A DNA stretch of 64,000 nucleotides, from assembly GCA_026413225.1 (NCBI GenBank), contig CM048552.1, positions 135,421,053-135,485,052 on the forward strand. The letters run 5' to 3'. Position 1 is the first letter of the stretch. Every line of letters starts with the position of its first letter. Source of the stretch: Otis tarda (taxonomy: Eukaryota; Chordata; Aves; Otidiformes; Otididae). The notes below the pieces were generated by a model. That model was not told the DNA's origin and ran no database searches. It was given only the letters and a program-made list of their open reading frames with translations. The position numbers and the translations under genes are program-made. This document shows positions 50,844 to 61,339 of this stretch, one piece after another.

Positions 50844-52848
50844 TGTGCTAAAGTTACAACCCAAGCACTTGGAGACATTTCAAAGGAGCGTCACTAATGA
50901 AGACCACATGTGCACTGTTCCTCTTGTTTCGTCCAGAACAAAGATGAACTGTAAGAGCTTTCTACTCTATGGGAGGAAAAACAGGTCTCCCCCCATCCCT
51001 GATTACCCACCCACAGTTTATGAATGAGGCTTTCTCAGGTAACCACCACTTCATATCAGAACAGTTTCAGGAGGAAATCAATCATTTTTCCAATAGAAAG
51101 CCGTAAGGCAGAGAGTGTGCATTTCCTTTGCCAAAACGTCAGTGGCGACACCGAAACACCCACGCGTTTGACAATGCTGCAGCCTTTGGCCTTCATGCTT
51201 GCACAGCAGCAGCGCACTCGCTGTAGCATTTTTTCGTTTGCTTTTGGGACGCCTCCTCTGCATTGTCTCCAGAGCTGCATGAAGGCAGCTTTGTACAAGG
51301 AGATGGGCCACAGCAGGACCTGCTTTCTGAACTGCATCAACTGAGGAGGACTCTGAAATCTGGGACTGAAGCACATAATTTCCCAGATCTATTCACAGTG
51401 AACTGCATTTCGGGAAAGACTTTCACCACATTATGGGCAGTAGATGCTTACAGTGGTAGTTTTATGGGGGGAAAAAAAAAAAGGAAAATTGCCGCCTGAA
51501 TTTGTGATTTCATGTCCCCTTGGTGATCCTTGTTCAACAGTGTTTTGCCGTTTAATGCTGGTGGCTGTCCAGCAGTGCCGTTTGGGAGTGAGGCAATTGA
51601 GTGAGAGCTCCCTCTGGGAGAACATCTGGGTCCTTGCTGGGCTTACGAGGGGGCCAGCTCTTGCTCCCAGCTGAGCTCCCAGTTCCCTGGGAGCCCTCAT
51701 TCCCTGACGGTGGTTCACAGCAGCACTGCAGGGCAATGGCAGATGGGAAGGGTGGGCCAGCCTCACCTCTCCTCAGATCCTCCAGCTGAAAGGAAGACAT
51801 CAGTGGGAGGTAGTATCGGTCTTCTTAGACAAGCCAGTTGGCAACCCTTGGACTCCTGTGGTATCAGAGCACAGGCTGCGTCTCTGGGCAACTGGAGTGT
51901 CTTCCTTCCCACATGGCATCTCTGCAGGAAGCCCCAGGAGAGCGGCTGGGAAGAGGATAAGCCTCAGGCTTTTGTTCCACAGACACCCAAAAACGACTGA
52001 GGAGTCTGCTGAGAAGAGAGGCAGGATTGACTGTGTGGGGGGACCAACTGACAGAGGGGCTTGGAAACATGGCATATATCTTCAGTTTGGTTTCCTAGTA
52101 AGAATCAGCCTGATGCAGATGTACTTTGTATGCACAGGTATGCTCCATGCATAGATCCACTGGCCAATTTCAGCTGGCAGAATGATCTCAGGGATATTAG
52201 CTTTCTAACACATTCATTAAAATCCATGAAGGGGGAGCCGAATCTCTTAATGCTGTTGCTCAAAAAACTTTCTGGCATTAAGAAAAGCCAGCAGCAGTGG
52301 ACAAGGATATGTTCGGACACAAAGAAGATGCCCAGAAGATACCTACCTACCTACATACTGACAAACTCATGGATGATTGACTGTATGCAAGCTAAAAGCA
52401 CCCGTAGGCCCAGCTGTAGTGCAGCCCTCATGGACAGAACCCTGCTGCTCTCGCAGGCAGCCGAGCACTATGATTCAATAAATAAAAATGAAGAAAAAAT
52501 AAAATAAGTAAATAAATCTGAACAACATCAAAGCCAGTGTGCAACTGTGGTTGCTGCTAAAGCTGTACCTATTTTCTGACAGGAAGCTCTTCCAGTAGGA
52601 CTGCCTTTCAGAGCTGTTTCTGGTTTCTAACAGTATAGGAGTTTGTTTCTATAACAAATATATTCCTGTGGATGAAACTGCTAGTATTAAAAATAAATGG
52701 GAAGAGGGAAGTAGAGTCTATGGAAAACTGACTTCAGAGGAAAAGGAATGACCTCTGTGTGTTGGTTAGTGAGAAAAAAATTAGTGGAAGCATTTGAAGG
52801 ATCACAGGACTTTTTATAAAATCGCTTTTAAGTACAGGATTAAACCAT

Positions 52849-52862
52849 AATATATATATATG
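52849..52862. repeat. (TA)n microsatellite
   Basis: About six TA units. Confidence 0.8.
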
Positions 52863-53406
52863 GAAGAAGACATAGTCTGAAGATGGTTGTTTGTTCCTCA
52901 GTGATCTAGGGTTAACAAAGCATTCCAGGGTTTTATGAAAGCACTTTTAAACAAATAAACATTTCCCTGCAGTATTTACAAGCTAAGCACTTCCACATAA
53001 TCTCCATGCATGAGAACTTGAGAAGAAAATTGATTGAAACCCCATGATAAACTGTTTTGTTTAATTGCCTAACCTCATGGCAGCAAAGCAGATACAATAA
53101 ATAGTGAAAAAATGTCAAATTTTAAATTTCCGATGCATTTAATCACCCAAAGTGCAGTTTGGTAATCAATGTGGAGCACCAAAAATATTTATATCCTGGA
53201 AATTTCCCTTTAAAATGGTATCTGGACCTTTTTTGAATAATATCAAAATGGGTGAGGTTTCTTTTTCCAGTGTAAGGTGACATTATCTAAGTGGAAGGAT
53301 TGCCATAGCCTCGGCTTCTTTGAAGCCTCCTTGGATTGCACTCTGTTTGCCAAATAAGGCATCCTAAACATTTCTGCTGCTTCTGGATTCCTCTTCTCCC
53401 CACCAA

Positions 53407-53424
53407 TTTTTTTTTTTTTTTTTT
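53407..53424. repeat. Poly-T tract (T18)
   Basis: Eighteen uninterrupted T. On the minus strand it appears as an A-run inside open frames, which explains the lysine runs in translations there. Confidence 0.9.
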
Positions 53425-55704
53425 CCTGAGTGTCTTGTCTGCCTTCCAAACACATAGTGAGGTCCTTAGATCTGAACCAGCTGTGATTTCATTCAGTACT
53501 GATAAAATTAGATTGAGTAGAGCAGGGCCATGCTCCTGGGGAAAGGAGAAGATAGCTCTGGGGTATGGCCATGAGCAGGAAAGCAATGGGGAGCTCCTCT
53601 GGAGTCCGTCTCCTTTGGCCAAAAGGGGATCGTTGGACCTTCCCAGACACTTCACTCTGGGGTACAGGAGTGCTGCCGCACAGCCCTCCTGTCCAGGCAC
53701 GGGGCAGAGGGCTCACCCTCCTCGCTGATCTTCCTCTCTCGCTCTCCGAGTTCAGCTGTGGTTTTTTAGGTGGCTTTATGCTGTTTCTCTGGTCTGCTCA
53801 GTAAGCAGAGCAAAGCGCAAGGAGTCAGCATTCAGATAATCCCAGTTGGCATCACCTGCCCTGAGGTTACTCGGCATAGCCTTTGTTGCCCTGATTTCTT
53901 CTGATCCCAAAGAGACCTGATCTCTCACACTGTTCCATGATTTAATTTTTTTAGAGGTGTCTGGCTTTCCAGAGCAGTTTGTCTTTATAGGCAGGAGGGA
54001 GTAAATGAAGGGAGAGATGTAAATTGGGGAAAAAGAAATTGTTTTACCCCAAATTCCGAACGACTTCTTTGAATATTTTTATTGTTTAACAGACATCACT
54101 TTCACTGCTAAATTCCCCCTCATTTTTAAGGCTGATCTAACTAACTGGCCTGTTTTCCGCAGCCGGCTGAGGCAGTCACCTTTGTGAGGCCAGCCCCAGG
54201 CATGGCTGTGCTGGCTGCTGAGTGATGCAGACACCAGTCCCCTAAGCATAGTCCCAGCACGGGTTATCGCCTCTGCCACACCTCCTCTGGGCCATTTTAT
54301 ATAGCGGAACAAACAAGGCACTGACTGACTCCACAGTTTGTTGGACCAGTGTCAAAATTAACCTTCTCTCTGATGAGCTGTGTAGACAAATTAGCAGTGA
54401 TGCTTTGGGTGTTGGCAATCTCTCTCCCGTTATGTATGTCACGAGCAGTGCTCCGCACAGATGCAGGTGCCATTGCAATCCGTGCATGTAAATGCATTTC
54501 CCATCTCCACAGCAGATTCAAACATAGATACACATGTGGCAGTAGGCAGGTTTGTTTGAAAGCATCTATCTTTTTATGAAGGGGGAGATCTAATAGTACA
54601 AAACACTGAGGCAGAATATTATCCTTTCCTTTTGCTCCTGCTGTAGAGGTGTGCAAGAGCTGTGAAGGGAGAAAGCGTTTTACATCTTTAAAGGCAAACA
54701 TTCTCACAGCAGTACTGGCTGTGGAAGCAGCCCAGTTGGTTCATACAGCACTAACATTTTCTTTAAGTGAAGATTAGCTCTGAAGCTCCAGTATCTGTTT
54801 AATGACATTGCAATACACTTTTTCTATCTCTTGCCTCCTAATTGTCAATAGCATTCCCCTATCGCTTTAAAACCGTGGTACTGACTCGGTCTGTTTGGAG
54901 ACAGAAAGCTATTTTGACTTACAGGTTCAATTCCTGTTGACTCAAAAGAGAGGAAGAAAATGCAGAGACTGAGAATGAAATAATTTCTTATTCCAGCAGT
55001 TACTAACAGGCAAATGTCATTAAGGAACAGATGGCATTTGTTCACAAACTTCAAAAAATATTATTTCCAGGCTGAGGTTTAGCTCTGCATATATTTTCTA
55101 GCAGATGCTGCCATGAAGACAAGTGAATCTGGATGTGCTCTTTGCTTCAGCAGTTGTACGAGGCAGCTTTCTTCTTGGTTGGGATCTCAGAAAGGAGTCT
55201 GAGCAGGGCTTGTATGTGTCCTCCTGTCCTCACTGAGGCACTTGCAGGATCTCTGCCATCAAAAAGAGCTCGGTTCTCACTTCCTCACCCATTTGGCCAA
55301 AAGGAGAATAATACAGTTTTGCTGGCAGGGATTACTTTTTCCAGTAGACTGTGGTTTTCACAGTTCAGCTTTATGGACTTTACAGTCTTGCATGTCACAG
55401 GCCAGTGTAAATATGATGGAAAACAGGAAGGGAAAAATTCTGTTCGTACACAGTAAAAAACCCATTACTGGTCATTGTTGTGGTTCGGACCAGGGTTGTT
55501 GTCTATAAAGCAGGAATCTCTAAGAGAAAGACTGGCAAGTGGATGGGATGCAAAGCAAGACCTCTCTCCTCCCATCACCACGCTGTTTCAGCAGCTCAGT
55601 TCTGGAGACCTTTCTGCTGATGGTAGTAGGAGCACAGAGCTGAGAGGAGCTGTCTGGGCGTCCTCAGCCATCGTATCTTTCCTGTACCCAGGAAAGTACA
55701 AGAA

Positions 55705-55757
55705 GAGTACTCTGTACTGTACAGGAGTACCCTGTACTCTCTCCTGGAGTACAGCAG
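55705..55757. repeat. GAGTAC/CTGTAC imperfect tandem repeat with palindrome
   Basis: GAGTAC occurs at 55705, 55725 and 55747 (spacings 20 and 22), twice followed by YCTGTACT. CTGTACTGTACAG (55712-55724) is an inverted repeat with a one-base centre. It looks like slippage-generated local duplication. Confidence 0.7.
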
Positions 55758-58700
55758 GAAGAAAATAGAAAATGGAAATTCCTCCATTGTCCCATCCAAG
55801 AGAAGGCTTTCTTACCAAGGCCCTTACCACCCAAGCCTTCCTGTGCCTGGTGCTTTGCAGGGGAAATCACTCGTCCTTCTGCTGCAAGAGCCCTCCCTGT
55901 GCAGATTTCAGTCTCATCCACATATGTACCAGAGATGCTTCAAAGTGTGGCTGCTCCTTCCTACCTTGTCAGCAGAAAAACTCATCTCCAGGGAGACGGG
56001 GATTTCATGTGTGATAATTTAGCTGTCTTCCACCAGCCTTTGGGCATTGATTATTGAATATAGCAAGTGCTCTCTCTCATGCTAGTGTGCTCGTTGCCTT
56101 TCCACCCTCCAGCACTGTGTTTCTTAAGGGATTTCAGCTCCTCATACTGTATCTCCACAAACAAGGAAAATGAAGGGGTTTGATCAAGGAAGGGTTTTTA
56201 AGCCACAGATCACATCCTGTGCTAAAACCAGGCTTTTATGCCTGAAAAATGCATATTGAGGGGATCACCTTAAAAAGAAACAGAGCTGTGTGTTTTTCAT
56301 CCTGCTTGCCACTGATTGTACTTGAAATGCGATATTATACAGGGTGAGGTGGAGGGGGAAGAGGATAGACAGATGGACTGTCAAGCCAGCTTCCTGACAA
56401 AATCAAACAGTTGCTGGAGGAGTTGCCGAATGAAGACTGGTCCTATCAAGAGTGCCAGAGAGACACCCTCCCCAGGCCCTTCCCCGTAGGCAGGAGACTG
56501 TGTAATGCCAGGGGTGGGGAGGGAGAAACTGGGGAAGGGCAGGTCTGAGTATGCACACAGCAGCGGTGGAGGAGCCTTGCATGACTGAGGTGAGCCCTGG
56601 AAAAGCAGCCACATTTTTAATGATCTTCCAAGACTCCCTTTGAGCAGGTATTAAGAGATTTCCTACAAGCACAGGAGCTGATCTGGGGATTTCTTTAGCA
56701 GCTGCTTATTTAAAATTCAGCCATTGTCCTTCCTTAATCTGAATTCAGATCAAGCCAGCTATTAATGTTTCTGTTACCCTCATTAGAAAGTCTTATTTTT
56801 AATTCCTTTGTGGCAAGGTGACATATACAACGAATACAGGGTCATAACACAACCTTGACACTGAACTGTGAAGAGCAGAGCATTTCTTTATTGCGCATAT
56901 CAAGCACAAGATTCTTGCACTGCATTGCTACAGGTATAAAAGCAAGGTGCATTAATTTCAACAGTTGCAAGTTCTTTTTAAAATAAGGTTTTCTCGCCCA
57001 TCTTTTTGTCCATACTTCTTTATAGCTATTTTCAGAAAACAAACAAGAGGATGCTGCAGTGTCTGGGTCTGTATAGGGGAGTTTGATTCACTTGAGTGTA
57101 AATTTGGCTTGTTAATGTGAACAGAAGGCAGCTGTAAATCCCTAGCTAAACATATATTTAGGTGTCAGATCAATATCATTAATTTGAATAGTATGATATA
57201 GCTTTAAAATTAATGATTAGTAAAGCTTAGTTGTTCTATGTTTTTGAAGTCTTTTTTCATTACTTGTCTAAGTGTAATAACTTAAGACCATATCAATAAA
57301 CTGTGTAAGTACAAATATTCCCATCCCAACACAGAATGTAACCTAGGCTGAACTCTAAGATTATGAGTTCAAATGGAAAATGAGAGTGTTCTCTGCAAAT
57401 ACTCATACTGGGATGGCAATGGGGAAGGAGATTGTGTTTACTGTTTATTATAGACTCCATCACAGTGAAAAGTAGTTCTGATTTAGATACAGTGACCACT
57501 GAATATCAGGTTAACTGTTAAGCTTCCCACTCCTTTCTGAGCCTACCTGTCTCTTTGTGGGGTTTGAGTCAGACCACTCTTTCCTTCCCAGCCCTTTCCT
57601 CCCACAGTCAAAATTCTGCAAGGCCAAATTTGGACCCCTGTAACTGCTATGAAGCCTCTTGTAACAGGTGACTCTGGCTGAGGGCTGAATATCCCTGATG
57701 CTGTAGTGCGGAGCAAGACTTATTTTCACTATTTATATGAAAAAGTTGTAAGTTTGATCCAACCCAGGGTTTGGATCGGCTGAGCAGGGGCCCTTTTGGC
57801 TGTAGATCAGGTATTCTGGTGTAGAAAGAACTGAACAATTACCACACAGTAATGCCTTCATGCAGAAATGTTTGCATTGCAGAGCCCTGGTAAGCAGTGC
57901 AAGAACTAAGCATAAAGCAGAATAAACTTCTCTGAGAACCCTGTGTATCTGAAGCAAATAAAAGTTAATTTCCACGCAGGGATTGTAGATGTGTGTGTAA
58001 AGAGATGCTGTGCATGTAAGATCTACGCTCCATGATGAATGACAGTTGTGGTTGTGTCTTTCCTTTGGGACAAGGCAGAAGAATGATGACTCTTCATATT
58101 CACTGCACTTTGGTTAGGCTAATTACTAGGAACTACATGAATTTAAATGATTTTGTAATAAATAATTTATGCAACATATTGAAATCTAATTTTCTATTCA
58201 CTTAGTGCATTATATCTGTAAACAAACGAAGAACTTAACAACCACGCACAAATCTTTGAAGATAAAGGTTGGTTTGGACTCTAACCCTGAATCACAAGAC
58301 CCTCCAAAGACACCATCAGTACCTGCTGAGCTAGGAGCTGAACTGTGTGCTGACAGGCCTGATTCCCCCTACCCCATGATGTTTGGGGCCTCTTGAGCCT
58401 TCTCTTGAGCCTCTGAAGTGGTTCAGCATGGCCTGAGGCATGAGTTAGCAGAGCTTTAGCTCTCTGTGGTTGCTTTGTCCAGGGTGGGTGAATCAACTGA
58501 CTGAAATACAACATGGTGTAAGGCCCTTTCTGCAAGCCAAGGTTTTCTCCACTCCTAAGGAAATGTGTCCAGCAGGAGCGAGACTGCATGTCCTCCACAT
58601 CAGTCAGGCTGAGCACAAGGCCTTTGATCTCATAAGAAGCCAAATCTGGCAGCATTAAACTCTAAATCCAAGCTCAACTGTGGACTTCAAATGCAGACTT

Positions 58701-58977
58701 GACTTTCTCTGCTTCAGTCCACATCTAGGCAGCATTTAATAAGCCCAATGCCCTGATAAGCATTTTCTAAACAGATGCATTAGGTACAGGTTTCATAATG
58801 GCCTTTTAAAGCAGAACCAAAACTTTATGAAATCATGATTTGTCACCGGATATAGCCAAAAGCTGGGTGAAAGCCCAGCTTGTGGGAAGTTAGTTTGATG
58901 AATGAGAACAGAAGGGTGAAGACTACATGTGAAATAGCTCCGTGCCAGTGGTACACACTGCTTGGTCACCCTTTGCC

Positions 58978-59035
58978 ATTGATGGCATTGATGGCATCAG
59001 CGCTGCACTGCACTGCGCCGCACTGCACTGCACTC
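58978..59035. repeat. Short tandem repeats: ATTGATGGC x2, then (CACTG)n
   Basis: A 9-bp unit occurs twice (58978-58995). It is followed by GCACT/CACTG pentamers from about 59003 to 59035, interrupted once by CGCCG. Confidence 0.8.
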
Positions 59036-59769
59036 TCTGCTGCTGGACACTGTGTGTGATTTGGAGCCAGGCAAGGCCTTACCTCTGACCAGCTGGGCTT
59101 GTCTCTGAAACACTGCCAGGCATTTGGAGAGATTTCCCGGGCAGTGTTCATGACTGAGCATGCATTGTGCCGGTGCATCTACAGAAGCGAGGGCTATTGC
59201 ATAGAGAAAAGTTTGCAGAATAACAACTGTGGATGTAGGCAGCCTTTCTTCACACAGAAAAGCGATAGGCAAGATATTCAATGCAACTAAGCTTGACATC
59301 AGAAAAAATAATATTGCTTGGCTCTAGGGAAAGTCTAACATGCACTAAACCAAGAGTTGCTCTGCCTTTAGGGATTGATTTGTGGTTTGGGTGGCAAATG
59401 GAAATGATGCGGAGTTGTCCTTTGAGCATGCTGGCTGATTTTAATGCTGCACCAAGAAATTTCTCACGTCTTCAGATTCCGCCTCTCCCTTGCCCAGCAG
59501 TGCCGCTCTGACGGCTGCTGCCAGGAGGAGGGAAGGGAACACAGAGCTGAAAGCAGCAGGGCATGTTTATAGACCCTGGCTTGACATAGCTCAGGAACAT
59601 CTTCCTCTGGGATTTCTACAGTCTGTGGGAGTGGGAACTCTCTGTGCAGTCTGTGGGGCCCCCAAACCTCTCCTTCTGGCATGGAAGAGAAGAAAGGCTG
59701 TCTGAGGCAGGTTGGCCTCTTCCCATAGATATTCCATGGAGCAAAGGTGATCTCGGGGTGCAGCTTTTA

Positions 59770-60240
59770 ACTGATGTACATGGCCTGCCCTTTTGAATCG
59801 GAATTAAAACCTTGTTTGAGATCCGATTTAGAGTGTGACGAAAAAAAGAAAAAACAAGTCAGAGGCAATCTCTTTCGCCCTCTCCATTTTCTGTGCGCGG
59901 GCTATACCTGTTTGTATGCAAATGCCGGCCCTGTCACTCCCCAGAGTGGGCAGAAAGCCGCCTGCCTGAATGGGGCAGACAGCAGCATTCCTCTGGACCT
60001 GGGGACGAGGGTGGAGTTTGATCAGCCAAGGGAGAAAAATGTCAACATCTGTCTGTCATTGCACGGCAAATGGCCAATTATATCTTTTTTTCTTTTTTTT
60101 TTTTTTTTTCTGCCTCCCTAAGCTGCAGCCAGACAAAGCCACGGAGCTCCCGGCTTTGTTGCCTGTGCCATTTCCCACCACCGCTCCATCTCTGATATGC
60201 TAATGGCAAAACTGAATGGTTTTGTGCAGCTGAAAAGGAT
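59770..60240. promoter_or_regulatory. Candidate conserved non-coding element with octamer site
   Basis: It contains a perfect octamer ATGCAAAT (59916-59923), GAATCGGAATTAAAACC near 59797, TCCGATTTAGAGTGTGACG near 59822, GTGCGCGGGC near 59893, CTGTCTGTCATT near 60050 (TGTCA, TALE-type) and GGCCAATTATATC near 60072 (CCAAT plus an AATTA core). CpG is denser than in the flanks. One frame (59774-60121, 115 codons) is open across it, but ends in the T tract and resembles no known protein. The enhancer reading is inference. Confidence 0.25.
60085..60109. repeat. Poly-T tract, one interruption
   Basis: T6 to T7, a single C at about 60092, then about 17 T. Confidence 0.85.
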
Positions 60241-60345
60241 CTTTGGGCACATTCACTGGGTCAACAATCCCAACTGCTGTGCTGGGGCTCAGCCTGCTGC
60301 GCCAGAAGCCCAGTGCCAAGGGACTTCCCTCCCCTGTGCTCTTCC

Positions 60346-60373
60346 TTTTTTTTTTTTAAAAAAAAAAAAAAAT
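60346..60373. repeat. T12A16 perfect A/T inverted repeat
   Basis: T12 (60346-60357) abuts A16 (60358-60373). The flanks TTCC and GGAA extend the symmetry apart from one T, giving a potential cruciform or hairpin with no spacer. Confidence 0.85.
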
Positions 60374-60776
60374 GGAATTAACCATCTGGCTGTCTTGGTG
60401 CCCACAAACTTAGTTGGACAAATTATGACACAATATGCTCCCCTCTAATACTTTCTGGACTGACAAGTTAGGCTGGGCTCTCCAGTGCAAATTGTTGCCC
60501 CAGTAAATGCAATTTGGGAGCTGAAAGAGGGCTGTCTCCTCTCCACTTCAGAGCACCACAAAGCAGCTAGGTGGTACAGAAATACTTCCGTGTTTATACA
60601 TGGGCTTTGCATCCATTAGAGCAAAAGTAACACTGTCAAACAGTCTTTTGTTTAGAAAATAAACCCTGTCATACATGCAATGCCGGGCACAGAAAGCGGT
60701 CTTGATGACCTAATCCTATCCTTTGTGTAGTAATAGTAATACACTTAAGTAGTAATTCTAGATCTGGTTGAAGAAT

Positions 60777-60828
60777 AATTGCACAGTTTATTGGGTGAAG
60801 ACTAATTGCAGAGTTTATTGGGTGACGG
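60777..60828. repeat. 27-bp tandem duplication
   Basis: Unit 1 (60777-60803) begins AATTGCACAGTTTATTGGGT. Unit 2 (60804-60828) begins AATTGCAGAGTTTATTGGGT and is slightly shorter. The units are nearly identical over 25 bp with about two differences. Confidence 0.9.
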
Positions 60829-61239
60829 GTTTCCCATCTGCTGATGTTGTGGAGGTGCCAGGGGAAATGGGCTATAGTGCCCGAGACAAGGTGCTCGTAA
60901 GTCTGTGACAAATTGATTTTGAAGTATTTGTCGTTTATAATTAGTCACCTGACCTAAGTGTGAATATTATGAATGATACACCACTGCTTTTGCTGATGCT
61001 GTACTAATATCATCATTGCTTTATAAAAAAAAACCAGCGAGTTGGCAGGTTCTCTGATGGTAAAATTTGAAGTAGTTTTTCAAACAGGCTAATGTTTAGA
61101 AGCACAGTATTATGCCATCATTACTCAAAACAACTATGACACATAGAAGTGCATTGACTGCAAGCACCCTATAAAAACTACTGGACATGAGGCCCAAGGA
61201 CATAAGATAAAATCTGAAGAAATGTAAAGGCTGCATTTA

Positions 61240-61339
61240 GCAACCTCATCTAGTTGAAGATGTCCCTGCTCCTTGCAGGGGGGTTGGACTAGATGATCTT
61301 TGAAGGTCCCTTCCAACCCTAACCATTCTGTGATTCTAT
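61240..61339 (+). mobile_element. CR1 LINE 3'-end fragment, plus strand
   Basis: About 100 bp in the sense orientation: GCAACCTCATCTAGTTGAAG, ATGTCCCTGCTCCTTGCAGG, GGGTTGGACTAGATGATC, then TTTGAAGGTCCCTTCCAACC and CTAACCATTCTGTGATTCTAT at the end. It starts at the very end of ORF2 (AGCAACCTGATCTAG in intact copies), so the coding region is absent. It is the only copy in the window on the plus strand. Confidence 0.96.

Larger units (their letters stand above)
29351..61239. other. Long unique non-coding stretch, no gene recognised
   Basis: Nearly 32 kb without a recognised gene or interspersed element. The longest frames (50554-51027 with 157 codons, 52061-52507 with 148, 53287-53700 minus with 137, 54297-54707 minus with 136) show no domain, no homologue I recognise and no splice framework. 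Local features worth noting are listed separately. The rest is AT-leaning sequence typical of an avian gene desert or giant intron. Confidence 0.5.

Noticed and set aside
50554-51027. 157-codon frame with Lys-rich and Pro-rich runs
   Set aside because: The runs come from the purine and pyrimidine tracts at 50693-50843. It is low-complexity translation, not a protein family.
52061-52507. 148-codon frame on the + strand
   Set aside because: No recognisable motif. It ends in an AATAAA-rich simple stretch and looks like chance.
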